The notes beneath the pieces are model-generated. The model worked only from the letters and a program-made list of their open reading frames with translations. It ran no database searches and had not been told where the DNA came from. The position numbers were made by a program, and so were the translations under genes. Shown piece after piece: positions 54,312-62,975 of a stretch of DNA of 64,000 bases. This stretch comes from Solitalea canadensis DSM 3403 (lineage in GTDB: Bacteria > Bacteroidota > Bacteroidia > Sphingobacteriales > Sphingobacteriaceae). The DNA is taken from assembly GCF_000242635.2 (NCBI RefSeq), contig NC_017770.1, positions 1,240,001-1,304,000 on the forward strand, read 5' to 3'. The stretch's first letter is position 1. Every line of letters begins with the position of its first letter.

Positions 54312-54656
54312 GTTCCATTCGCTAAAGCGGAACGGCAATGAAGTCTTTTTGAGACTGATAATTTAAGGGATTAGCAAAGACTTCATTGCCGTTGGCTTTA
54401 GCCAACAGAAGAGAGAATAAATAACTCTTTTTGCGACCGAAAATTTAAGGAGTTCGCAAAGACTTCATTGCCGTTGGCTTTAGCCAATAGAAGAGAGAAT
54501 AAATAACTTTTTTTGAGACCGAAAATTTAAGGGGTTAGCAAAGACTTCATTGCCGTTGGCTTTAGCCTATAAAAGAGAGGATAAATAACTCTTTTTTAGA
54601 CTGAAAATTTAAGGGGTTAGCAAAGACTTCATTGCCGTTGGCTTTAGCCAACGGAA
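54312..54656. repeat. BIME-like array: one inverted copy and four 82-bp direct units
   Basis: An inverted hairpin copy (54312-54349) is followed by four units starting at 54374, 54456, 54538 and 54620, exactly 82 bp apart. Each has GCAAAGACTTCATTGCC, a hairpin GTTGGCTTTAGCCAAC-type, and an AT-rich linker (AATTTAAGG). The last copy has the full palindrome CCGTTGGCTTTAGCCAACGG; earlier copies have small arm decays. Short remnants of GGCTGAAGCC appear at 54280-54292. It occupies nearly all of the 409-bp gap between the ligase and helicase genes. Confidence 0.9.
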
Positions 54657-54678
54657 GAAAATAAAAAGAAATAAGGAA

Positions 54679-57153
54679 TTGACTAAAGGGGAGAAAATAA
54701 TTAATGGTTGGTTAAAATCCAAAGAGTGGAAGTTGGCGAAATTCCAGCGGGATTCTCTTGTGGCTTATCTACAAGGAAAGAATGGATTAGTAAATGCACC
54801 CACAGGCTCAGGGAAAACATATGCCTTGTTTCTTCCAGTGCTGATTCAATACATTAATGAAAATCCGGATTATAAAACAAAAAAGAGCTCAGGTTTGCAG
54901 GTCCTCTGGATTACTCCCTTGCGAGCTTTAACCAGAGATTTGCAGCGTAATATGCAATTGGCTTGCAATGAATTAGAGATTCCATGGACAGTAGGAGTGC
55001 GTACAGGAGATATGAGCTCAAAGGAAAAGGCACTTCAAAAGAAAGAGCTTCCCCATGTTTTACTAATTACACCTGAAAGTATTCACCTACTCTTTACTCA
55101 AAAGAATAACTCACAGTTCTTTAAAAAGCTCAAAGTCGTAGTCGTAGATGAATGGCATGAATTGTTAAGCACTAAAAGAGGAGTTCAAGCAGAGTTGGCA
55201 TTGGCTCATCTTCGCGCACTACAGCCTGGAGTTCAAACCTGGGGTATGTCGGCAACTATCGGAAATATAGAACAAGCACTCCAGGTAATTATAGGAATGC
55301 ACAACCTGGTGGATGAAGCCATCATTATCAGGTCCGATATTGTCAAAAAAGTTGCGGTTGAATCTGTGTTGCCGGATCATATTGAGAAAATGCCTTGGGC
55401 CGGATATCTCGGAATTAATCTATTGGATAAAGTGATGCCCATAATTCACGAAAGCAGAACAACACTACTTTTTACCAATACCCGTTCACAAACTGAAATA
55501 TGGTATCGAATCATGATGGAACGATACCCTGAACTAGCCGGACTAGTTGCTTTGCATCATGGTTCTTTAGATAGAGATCTTCGGAATTGGGTAGAAGAGA
55601 ATCTTCATCTCGGCAAACTTAAATTAGTCATTTGTACCTCCAGCCTGGATTTAGGTGTCGATTTTCGTCCCGTTGAAACAGTAATACAAGTTGGTAGTCC
55701 TAAAAGTATATCCCGCTTTCTGCAACGTGCGGGTCGTAGCGGGCATCAACCTGGAGCTGTAAGCCGAATCTATTTTGTTCCAACCCATTCATTGGAACTA
55801 ATTGAAGGAGCCTCTTTAAGAGTAGCCGTTAAAAATCAGGTACTCGAAGAACGGATTCCTATTGTTCAGGCGTTTGATGTGCTTGCACAGTTTATGGTAA
55901 CCTTGGCAGTAGGTGATGGTTTTGAGGAGAAAAACCTATTTAAGGAAATCAGTTCTACTTATTCTTATCAATACATTAATAGAAATGAATGGGAGTGGCT
56001 ATTAGGGTTTATTACAACAGGTAGCGCTTCTTTACTTGCCTATGATGAGTTTAAAAAAGTAGAAAAACAGGATGAAATATACCGTGTTACAGATAGGAGA
56101 GTTGCATTACGTCATCGCTTGAGCATGGGAACTATTGTCTCCGAATCATCGGTTCGTATTCAAACGCTAAATGGTAAATACATTGGTGCAGTAGAAGAAA
56201 GTTTTATTACCTGGCTTAAACCGGGAGATGTGTTTTCTTTTGCAGGAATGCATCTGGAACTAATTCGGGTGCGAGATATGACCGCTCAAGTGAGGAAAAC
56301 AGTTGCAAAAAAAGCATTGGTGCCTCGTTGGGCTGGTGGACGAATTCCTCTTTCTTCTCAATTAGCTGCTTTTATACGAGAGCGATTGGATGAAGCTATT
56401 GACCATTCGGCCAAAGAACCAGAAATGAAGAAGCTCGAACCGCTGATGAGTTTGCAACAAGAGCGTTCTGCTATTCCTAATCATAACGAATTGCTAATTG
56501 AAGAATGCCAAACTACAGAAGGGTTTCATTTGTTCTTTTTCCCTTTTGAAGGCCGGTTGGTCCACGAGGGAATGGCCTCGCTTATTGCTTATCGTATTGG
56601 TCGGATAAGGCCAATTACCTTTTCGATGGCTATGAACGATTATGGTTTTGAATTGCTTTCAGATACCAAAGTAGCTATTCAGGAAATTTTGGAAGAGCAT
56701 GACCTGTTTTCAGTTGACGATCTTTTAAACGATATTTACCACAGTGTTAATGCTAATGAAATGGCACGGCGTAAGTTTCGGGAAATTGCGGCTATATCAG
56801 GATTGCTGTTCCAGGGCTATCCGGGCCGGTCAGTTAAAACTAGTCATCTTCAGGCTTCATCTTCTTTATTGTTTGAAGTGATGAGGGATCATGAACCCAA
56901 TAATCTTTTGCTGAAACAAGCTTATCAGGAATCGCTTGATCAGCAATTAGAAGAAAAACGGCTCAGGCAAGCATTGGAAAAAATAAGGCAACAAGAGGTC
57001 ATTATTACCTATCCAGACCGACCAAGCCCGTTTTCATTTCCTATTATGGTCGACAGGCTAAGGGAAGAGATGTCGTCAGAAAAATTGGAAGATAGAGTAA
57101 ATAAATTGATCGAACAGATAGAAGTACAAAGTGAGAATAACAATAAAGGATAA
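54679..57153 (+). CDS. Ligase-associated DEXH-box helicase (Lhr-like)
   Basis: An 824-residue SF2 helicase. Motif I APTGSGKT, motif II VVDEWHEL, motif III GMSATIG, motif IV region LLFTNTRSQTE, motif V CTSSLDLGVDF and motif VI QRAGRSGHQPGA are all intact. A C-terminal Lhr-type winged-helix/DUF4145-like part (residues 450-800) follows. It is the helicase of the ligase-associated damage response cluster. The start is TTG at 54679, preceded by AAGGA. Its 3' end overlaps the pdeM start by 23 bp. Confidence 0.93.
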   Translation: MTKGEKIINGWLKSKEWKLAKFQRDSLVAYLQGKNGLVNAPTGSGKTYALFLPVLIQYINENPDYKTKKSSGLQVLWITPLRALTRDLQRNMQLACNELEIPWTVGVRTGDMSSKEKALQKKELPHVLLITPESIHLLFTQKNNSQFFKKLKVVVVDEWHELLSTKRGVQAELALAHLRALQPGVQTWGMSATIGNIEQALQVIIGMHNLVDEAIIIRSDIVKKVAVESVLPDHIEKMPWAGYLGINLLDKVMPIIHESRTTLLFTNTRSQTEIWYRIMMERYPELAGLVALHHGSLDRDLRNWVEENLHLGKLKLVICTSSLDLGVDFRPVETVIQVGSPKSISRFLQRAGRSGHQPGAVSRIYFVPTHSLELIEGASLRVAVKNQVLEERIPIVQAFDVLAQFMVTLAVGDGFEEKNLFKEISSTYSYQYINRNEWEWLLGFITTGSASLLAYDEFKKVEKQDEIYRVTDRRVALRHRLSMGTIVSESSVRIQTLNGKYIGAVEESFITWLKPGDVFSFAGMHLELIRVRDMTAQVRKTVAKKALVPRWAGGRIPLSSQLAAFIRERLDEAIDHSAKEPEMKKLEPLMSLQQERSAIPNHNELLIEECQTTEGFHLFFFPFEGRLVHEGMASLIAYRIGRIRPITFSMAMNDYGFELLSDTKVAIQEILEEHDLFSVDDLLNDIYHSVNANEMARRKFREIAAISGLLFQGYPGRSVKTSHLQASSSLLFEVMRDHEPNNLLLKQAYQESLDQQLEEKRLRQALEKIRQQEVIITYPDRPSPFSFPIMVDRLREEMSSEKLEDRVNKLIEQIEVQSENNNKG

Positions 57154-57781
57154 TACTTTTCAATTATTTGCTCAAAAAGCAGCCTATTGGGTTGAACAAG
57201 AAACATTAGTAATCGGAGATTTACATATTGGCAAAGTCTTCCACTTTCGTAAAGCAGGTATTGCTGTTCCCGCACAGGCTATTCAGAATAACTTTGACCG
57301 CTTAAATGAACTTATGGAACTTTCAGCCCCACAACGGGTGATTTTTATAGGTGATCTTTTTCATAGTGATATAAATAAAGAATGGGAGTTGTTTTGCGAT
57401 TGGCGGAAAAAATATAAAGAAACTGATATGCAAATTGTTTTAGGTAATCATGATCTCCTGCCTAACGATTTTTGCGAGCAATTTAATATCACCGTTCATC
57501 AAAATCCAATCACTATTTACCCGTTTACATTTTCTCATCATCCGTTTAAAAATTTTTCTCATGAAAATGAATATGTCATATCGGGTCATATACATCCCAC
57601 AATTCAGCTTATCGGTAAAGCCAATCAGCGCTTAAAGCTTCCCTGTTTTTTGTTTGGAGCGCAACAAGCATTATTTCCTAGTTTCGGATATTTTACGGGC
57701 GGACATGCCATAAAACCAATGGAAAATGATAAGATAATTGCAGTTGTAAATAATGAATTGATATGGCTCCCAAATCCATAG
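57131..57781 (+). CDS. pdeM: Ligase-associated endonuclease/phosphodiesterase PdeM
   Basis: A 216-residue calcineurin-fold phosphoesterase. The motifs are VIGDLHIGK, FIGDLFHSD, VLGNHDLLP, SHHPF and ISGHIHPT in order, a complete dimetal site. The early DLHIGK and FRKAGIAVP segment is typical of PdeM, the endonuclease of the ligase-associated cluster. The start is GTG at 57131, within the helicase gene's end. It completes the four-gene set. Confidence 0.92.
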   Translation: MRITIKDNTFQLFAQKAAYWVEQETLVIGDLHIGKVFHFRKAGIAVPAQAIQNNFDRLNELMELSAPQRVIFIGDLFHSDINKEWELFCDWRKKYKETDMQIVLGNHDLLPNDFCEQFNITVHQNPITIYPFTFSHHPFKNFSHENEYVISGHIHPTIQLIGKANQRLKLPCFLFGAQQALFPSFGYFTGGHAIKPMENDKIIAVVNNELIWLPNP

Positions 57782-57977
57782 AAAATGCTTAAATTACACA
57801 AGGAAGATACCATTAATAGTTAAGCCATTTTTGTACCATATTCATTATAAGTAAAATAACCCTGTTATAATGAAACAACATTCTTTCACCATCATATTTT
57901 TTGCTTTTTAATTAGTAATAAATCTGACATTTTTTATTTAATTCTCTAAAAGTCAACGTATTGTAGAATTAAAGCCC

Positions 57978-58006
57978 TTGATTTCTCTTTCAAAGCTGTT
58001 ATTTTG
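57978..58006 (+). promoter_or_regulatory. Possible promoter of the small-protein genes
   Basis: TTG at 57978-57980 and TTATTTTG at 57999-58006 resemble the -33/-7 consensus with an 18-bp spacer and one mismatch. It ends 58 bp before the ATG at 58065. Confidence 0.4.
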
Positions 58007-58064
58007 TAGCTAAAAGATTGTGGCACAGTAATTTCACTTATTACGTGTACCAAAAAAACATATT

Positions 58065-58220
58065 ATGAGAAATTTATTGTATGTAGTCGCAGTTATTTTA
58101 ATAATAGCCTGGCTATTAGGACTTACAGTTTGGAATGCTGGTTCTATTATACACATATTACTAGCATTGGCTATCATTTCTTTCTTACTTACTTTTTTGA
58201 GATCTAATACAAATGTTTAA
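58065..58220 (+). CDS. lmo0937-family mini-membrane protein
   Basis: A 51-residue protein, MRNLLYVVAVILIIAWLLGL, then a turn and IIHILLALAIISFLLTFLRS. Two short helices with the WLLGL and IHILL patterns match the lmo0937 family. It is a paralogue of the protein encoded at 51270-51419. Expected in a general stress regulon; function unknown. Confidence 0.7.
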   Translation: MRNLLYVVAVILIIAWLLGLTVWNAGSIIHILLALAIISFLLTFLRSNTNV

Positions 58221-58238
58221 CAGTTAAAAAATAAAGTC

Positions 58239-58412
58239 ATGGCAACACCTCAAGGCCGAAATGCTTCACGTGATCCTAAAGGAACAATGAAGTCAACTGC
58301 TCATAAGATGATGCAGGATAAAGAAACTGATAAAATGAAAAAAGAATCAGAAAAAATGGAAAAGAGGAAAAAATCGATGAAGGAAGATCGCAAAAATAAT
58401 AAAGTGAACTAA
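58239..58412 (+). CDS. 57-residue highly charged protein
   Basis: ATG to TAA encodes MATPQGRNASRDPKGTMKST and a Lys/Glu/Met-rich helix (KMKKESEKMEKRKKSMKED). No family is recognised. It is 18 bp after the lmo0937-type gene and followed by a hairpin terminator, so the two form a small operon. Similar lysine-rich small proteins are seen in stress islands of Bacteroidota. Confidence 0.55.
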   Translation: MATPQGRNASRDPKGTMKSTAHKMMQDKETDKMKKESEKMEKRKKSMKEDRKNNKVN

Positions 58413-58466
58413 AAGTAATCGATAATAGCTTTTTTAAACAAAAAACTAAATCAAAAACCAATCTGT

Positions 58467-58498
58467 ATAATGGTCCGCTTTATTTAACGGGCCATTAT
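58467..58498 (+). terminator. Terminator after the small-protein operon
   Basis: ATAATGGTCCG (58467-58477) pairs with CGGGCCATTAT (58488-58498) over 11 positions including one G-T pair. The tail is AT-rich (ATTATTAATAG) rather than a clean T-run. Confidence 0.55.
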
Positions 58499-58568
58499 AT
58501 TATTAATAGTAATAAGCGGGTATTCACTATAAAATGATTTGCCGGCTATTAACAGAAGGGAAAAAATC

Positions 58569-59666
58569 ATGAGAATAGCTCAAATAGCACCGCTCTATGA
58601 AGCCACACCTCCGTTAAAGTATGGAGGAACCGAGCGGGTGGTTTCCTACCTAACCGAAGAATTGGTTAGGCAAGGACATGAAGTTACTTTGTTTGCCTCA
58701 GGCGATTCGATAACGAATGCAGAGCTGATCTCTTGCAGTCCGAAAAGTTTAAGAACCGACAATTCATGTATTGATCCATTGGCCAGGCATTATGTGATGC
58801 TCCAAAAAGTTGCAGAACAATCGGAGCGTTTTGATATGCTTCATTTTCATATTGATTACCTCCATTTTCCGTTTTCAGTAAATAATAACTATAAACACCT
58901 TTCCACCTTACACGGACGCCTGGATTTGCCCGATTTAAAGCCGTTATATGAACAATTTTCCTATGTTCCGGTGGTTTCAATTTCTGATCATCAACGAAAA
59001 CCTTTGCCTTTTGCAGGGTGGGTAGAAACGGTATATCACGGTATTCCTGCTGATTTGCATACAATTGGAAACGGGGGAGGAAATTATCTTGCATTTTTGG
59101 GTAGAATTTCACCTGAAAAAAGAGTTGACAGAGCGATTGAAATAGCAAAACGTGTTGGCATGAAAATTAAGATCGCCGCCAAGATCGACAAGGTGGATGA
59201 AGAATATTTTAATAAGAATATTTTCCCATTACTTGATCATCCTTTAGTTGAATTTATCGGCGAAATTACCGAAATTGAGAAAAGAAATTTCTTGAGAGAT
59301 GCTGTAGCTCTATTGTTTCCGATTGATTGGCCGGAACCATTTGGAATGGTAATGATTGAGTCGATGGCTGCCGGAACTCCGGTAATCGCTTTTAATAAAG
59401 GCTCTGTTCCGGAGATAATTGATAATGGGCTTACCGGGTTTATCGTCGAAAATGTTGATGATGCAGTAAAGGCAGTAAATGCTTTACCTACATTATCGAG
59501 AGCCGAGTGCCGAAAGGTATTTGAACATCGTTTCAGTGCAGAGCGGATGGCCAATCAGTATCTTAGTATTTATTGCCGATTAATAGAAAACAAGAATCCC
59601 ATAAATAGAACCAACCAACAACAAATACTAAATTCCCTCAAGTCTAATATAAATGTATGCGGGTGA
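58569..59666 (+). CDS. GT4-family glycosyltransferase
   Basis: A 365-residue GT-B glycosyltransferase. The N-terminal domain has IAPLYEATPPLKYGGTERVV (donor/acceptor loop with KYGGTE) and TLFASGDS. The C-terminal domain has FLGRISPEKRVDRAIEIAKR and the GT4 nucleotide-sugar motif EPFGMVMIESMAAGTPVIAF. ATG at 58569 has AAGGG upstream; TTG 58539 adds ten residues. It is 74 bp before the debranching enzyme gene, a pairing that suggests handling of an alpha-glucan or storage glycan. Confidence 0.9.
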   Translation: MRIAQIAPLYEATPPLKYGGTERVVSYLTEELVRQGHEVTLFASGDSITNAELISCSPKSLRTDNSCIDPLARHYVMLQKVAEQSERFDMLHFHIDYLHFPFSVNNNYKHLSTLHGRLDLPDLKPLYEQFSYVPVVSISDHQRKPLPFAGWVETVYHGIPADLHTIGNGGGNYLAFLGRISPEKRVDRAIEIAKRVGMKIKIAAKIDKVDEEYFNKNIFPLLDHPLVEFIGEITEIEKRNFLRDAVALLFPIDWPEPFGMVMIESMAAGTPVIAFNKGSVPEIIDNGLTGFIVENVDDAVKAVNALPTLSRAECRKVFEHRFSAERMANQYLSIYCRLIENKNPINRTNQQQILNSLKSNINVCG

Positions 59667-59740
59667 TTGTTGAATAAATCACCTGCACGATCTCTTTCGA
59701 ATTCAATATAGTGTTGCTCACCCCCCAAATCAACCTAGAA

Positions 59741-61930
59741 ATGAGTCCAGATACAATTATTCTACTTGAAAATAAATTCTATATCTCGGCAAATTCATCC
59801 TATGCCGATGACCGGACTAAAATCTTAAATCAAACAGATACGTTTGGGATTTTTGACAGGTGGGGAGATATAAAACAATTGGGAGAAGAAGTGCAAGGTA
59901 TCTACCACCAGGGGACAAGATTTATCAGCGACCTTGAGTTTAAGGTTAACAATATGCGCCCTCTATTGCTGAGTTCAGCTGTAAAAGAAGAAAATGAGTT
60001 GTTGTCGGTTGACCTTACAAATCCGGTCATATTATTTGTTGAAAAAGACAATAAATTATCAATCCCCAAAGGAGAGATTTACATAGGCAGGAGCAAATTT
60101 CTCCGTGATGGATTTTGCTATGAGACCATTACCTTGACTAACTATGGAGCTGATAAATATGAGTTTCAGGCATCTTTGAAATTTCAGGCCGACTTTAAGG
60201 ATATTTTTGAAGTAAGGGGTATAAGGAGAGAAAAAAGAGGTGAAATATTTGAACTAAAACACACTGCTAATAATGAGATTATCATTAGGTATAAAGGCCT
60301 TGATAAAATCGTAAGAACTACCATAATCACTCTTAATGCAAAACCTCATGACTGGGAAAATCAAACCACGGCAATATTTCACATTAAATTAAAACCTCAT
60401 CAGTCGTTTATCATTCAATACGCAATAAAGTTTATTGTTGGAGAAAAAGATTACCATCATGTAATGTCATTTGATAAGGCTCAAAATCAATTAATGGGTG
60501 ATATTGACAGGTACAGGAATCTTTTTGCCTATATTACTACTTCTAATGAGCAGTTTACGCATTGGATCAATCGGTCGCTAATGGATCTGAAATCCTTACT
60601 TGCGCAAACAAAGTTTGGTGTTTATCCATATGCCGGAGTTCCATGGTATAACACGGCGTTTGGGAGAGATGGTATTATCACCGCATTGGAAACCTTATGG
60701 ATAGCTCCGGATATTGCACGAGACACCTTATTGTTTTTGGCCCATAATCAGGCAAAAGTCGAAAACGCCTATCAAGATGCCGAACCAGGCAAGATTTTAC
60801 ATGAAACACGTGGTGGCGAATTAGTAGAATGTAATGAAATACCATTTAAACAATATTATGGCTCGGTTGATTCAACACCGTTATTTATTGTGTTATGCGG
60901 GGCCTATTATAAACGTACTGCTGATCTGGAGTTCATTAGTGAAATGTGGCCATATATTGAAAAGGCATTAATGTGGATCGATAAATATGGAGATAGCGAT
61001 GATGATGGATTTGCCGAATATAGCCATAAAAGCGTAAATGGTTTATTTAATCAAGGATGGAAAGATTCTCATGATTCAATTTCACATGAAGACGGTGAGT
61101 TGGCTAATCCGCCGATTGCCTTATGTGAGGTTCAGGGATATATTTATGATGCAAAGATAAAAGCAGCAGAATTGGCATACGCTCTGGATAAAGATAAACT
61201 AGGCGAAAAATTACATAATGAAGCTACAGCGCTGAAAAAAGCATTTAATGAACGATTCTGGGATGAAGAGATGGGGTGGTTTGTATTAGCCCTGGACGGT
61301 GAAAAAAAGCCATGTAAAGTAAAATCATCGAATGCCGGACATGCGCTTTTCTCCGGTATAGCTGATAAGGACAAAGCCGAGCGTTTGGCAGCTAACCTTC
61401 TTGCAGATAAAATGTTTTCAGGATGGGGAATTCGCACCCTTGCTGCGGATGAAAAAAGATACAATCCGATGTCTTATCATAATGGGTCCGTTTGGCCCCA
61501 TGATGTGGCAATTATTGCATCAGGCTTTTCGAAATATGGATTTCAACAGGAGACAATGAAATTAACAGGGGCACTATTTGATGCTTCCATTTTTATTGAC
61601 CTGCAACGTTTACCTGAGCTTTTTTGTGGTTTTGCAAGGCGCAAAGGAGAGGGGCCGACAGCTTATCCTGTCGCCTGCTCGCCTCAGGCATGGGCCGTAG
61701 GTGCTGTATTTATGTTACTGGAAGCTTGCTTGCATATGGAAATCAACGCACTTGAAAAGAAGATCGTATTTAAGCGACCTATAGTGCCTGAATTTCTACA
61801 TAATATCATCATAGAGAATATAAAGTTGGGCAATAAAAGGGCTTCGTTTGAGCTTCATAAATACAAACATGATGCGGGTATAACTGTAAAAGAAAAACCT
61901 TCCGATTGGGAAATTTATATCATTAAATAA
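59741..61930 (+). CDS. Amylo-alpha-1,6-glucosidase / glycogen debranching-type enzyme
   Basis: A 729-residue protein. Residues 1-230 are a GDE_N_bis-like N-domain (FDRWGDIKQLGEEVQGIYHQ and GTRFISDLEF). Residues 290-690 are an (alpha/alpha)6 catalytic domain of the GH133-like type (YAGVPWYNTAFGRDGIITAL, HETRGGELVECNEIP, MSYHNGSVWPHDVAII, GPTAYPVACSPQAWA). Cytoplasmic, no signal peptide. I start at ATG 59741; GTG 59711 adds ten residues. Glycogen debranching is the conventional call; members of this family with the N_bis domain may act on other oligosaccharides, and the neighbouring GT4 gene could supply them. Confidence 0.88.
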   Translation: MSPDTIILLENKFYISANSSYADDRTKILNQTDTFGIFDRWGDIKQLGEEVQGIYHQGTRFISDLEFKVNNMRPLLLSSAVKEENELLSVDLTNPVILFVEKDNKLSIPKGEIYIGRSKFLRDGFCYETITLTNYGADKYEFQASLKFQADFKDIFEVRGIRREKRGEIFELKHTANNEIIIRYKGLDKIVRTTIITLNAKPHDWENQTTAIFHIKLKPHQSFIIQYAIKFIVGEKDYHHVMSFDKAQNQLMGDIDRYRNLFAYITTSNEQFTHWINRSLMDLKSLLAQTKFGVYPYAGVPWYNTAFGRDGIITALETLWIAPDIARDTLLFLAHNQAKVENAYQDAEPGKILHETRGGELVECNEIPFKQYYGSVDSTPLFIVLCGAYYKRTADLEFISEMWPYIEKALMWIDKYGDSDDDGFAEYSHKSVNGLFNQGWKDSHDSISHEDGELANPPIALCEVQGYIYDAKIKAAELAYALDKDKLGEKLHNEATALKKAFNERFWDEEMGWFVLALDGEKKPCKVKSSNAGHALFSGIADKDKAERLAANLLADKMFSGWGIRTLAADEKRYNPMSYHNGSVWPHDVAIIASGFSKYGFQQETMKLTGALFDASIFIDLQRLPELFCGFARRKGEGPTAYPVACSPQAWAVGAVFMLLEACLHMEINALEKKIVFKRPIVPEFLHNIIIENIKLGNKRASFELHKYKHDAGITVKEKPSDWEIYIIK

Positions 61931-62038
61931 ACCTGGTTGTCATCTATTAAGTGAATACGTTATTGGTGTAATAAAAGGTTGATAGTAAGAGAATGGCATC
62001 GTTTTTCTATTTAATTATTTACCTATTAGTAATCATTT

Positions 62039-62292
62039 ATGATTAAATCAAATAGTGGATTAGATGCTGGCAAGGCTGGTAATGATCAACAACGCAAATA
62101 AAAGACACTAAAGATGCTAAGATCAGGCAAGGAGAGAAAAATTATCCATTGAGTGAAGAGGAAAACCCTCAAAAGAAAAGGGAAGAAAGTGAGTTTCCCT
62201 CAAAGGAGGATCCGGAAATTGTACCTGATAAAGATCAAAACAAAGAAGATATTAAAAATATAGATCCTGACCGAGATGAAAGAACCTTTTAA
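62039..62292 (+). pseudogene. Small hydrophilic protein gene with a frame break
   Basis: Frame at 62039 reads MIKSNSGLDAGKAGNDQQRK and stops at TAA 62099-62101. The -1 frame is open from 62086 and continues KDTKDAKIRQGEKNYPLSEE to a DPDRDERTF end at 62292, with no start codon of its own before a TTG near 62150. Together they look like one disordered, charged protein of about 85 residues broken near an A-rich AAATAAAAG. The family is not recognised. The rest of the 61931-62346 gap shows nothing else. Confidence 0.4.
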
Positions 62293-62294
62293 GC

Positions 62295-62324
62295 AAAACG
62301 CCGATAGCTGCTATCGGCGTTTTT
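62295..62324. terminator. Strong bidirectional terminator
   Basis: AAAACGCCGATAG (62295-62307) pairs perfectly with CTATCGGCGTTTT (62311-62323) around CTG, with a T-run. It separates the small broken gene from the convergent DUF2383-type gene. Confidence 0.88.
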
Positions 62325-62346
62325 AGTAACAGATGATGTTTTAAAA

Positions 62347-62811
62347 TTATTTTGTCGTATCCCTTAACCGCTTAATAGCATCATGGCCATGTTCAACACG
62401 TTGTTTTTGGTTTACTAAAATGGTATTTGTTGCATGATCTAGATTAAGATCCTCATCATTTTCTACTTTTTTATAAGCATCTAAAGCCATATCCTCACCG
62501 TATTCACAGTCCACCAACAGTGAATGTTTGTCGTTACCGGTAAATGCGGCTTTTACGTCCATCCACGTGCGGTAAAACTTGCCACCCATGGTGGTAGATT
62601 CCTGCGGCTTACCGTTAATCTTGAAAATTTGATCGGAAAGCTCATTGATATTTTTAGAACTGTCGAATGCTAATTGTTGAAATAATGTTTTTAAATTTTC
62701 GTCTGAAGTAAGCTCTATTGCTTTTTGATAGCCCTGAACACGATCGTTGTTAATTTTTAATAAATCGTTTAATGCAGAAACTACTAATGATTGATTTTTT
62801 ACATTTTCCAT
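62347..62811 (-). CDS. PA2169-type four-helix-bundle protein (DUF2383)
   Basis: A 154-residue all-helical protein, ferritin-like in fold, with LNDLLKINNDRVQGYQKAIE, FQQLAFDSSKNINELSD, GGKFYRTWMDVKAAFTGND and ECEY-like CEYGEDMALDAYKKV segments. Members are annotated PA2169 family or DUF2383 and often sit in stress-response islands. Metal or function is not established. ATG at 62811 gives the family-like MENVKNQSLV; an upstream start at 62835 adds eight residues. Confidence 0.85.
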   Translation of the reverse strand: MENVKNQSLVVSALNDLLKINNDRVQGYQKAIELTSDENLKTLFQQLAFDSSKNINELSDQIFKINGKPQESTTMGGKFYRTWMDVKAAFTGNDKHSLLVDCEYGEDMALDAYKKVENDEDLNLDHATNTILVNQKQRVEHGHDAIKRLRDTTK

Positions 62812-62975
62812 GATCTTACCTAATAAGTTTAACAAATGATTGGTTTACTTAAAGAGTAGAAATATCATGCCTCTTAATAATCCTTGCTAATAGGTTGGTT
62901 TGTAAATATAAATAGTTGTAATTCATGGTTTTAATTGCTCGAACTGTAGAATGTGTGGCAATAACAGGCCGGAAC

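Noticed and set aside
54374-54656. CRISPR array
   Set aside because: The whole 82-bp unit is repeated, including the linker, so there are no unique spacers, and no cas genes are near. The unit is built around a hairpin.
58684-59148. 154-codon minus-strand ORF
   Set aside because: It lies wholly inside the glycosyltransferase gene on the other strand; no independent protein features.
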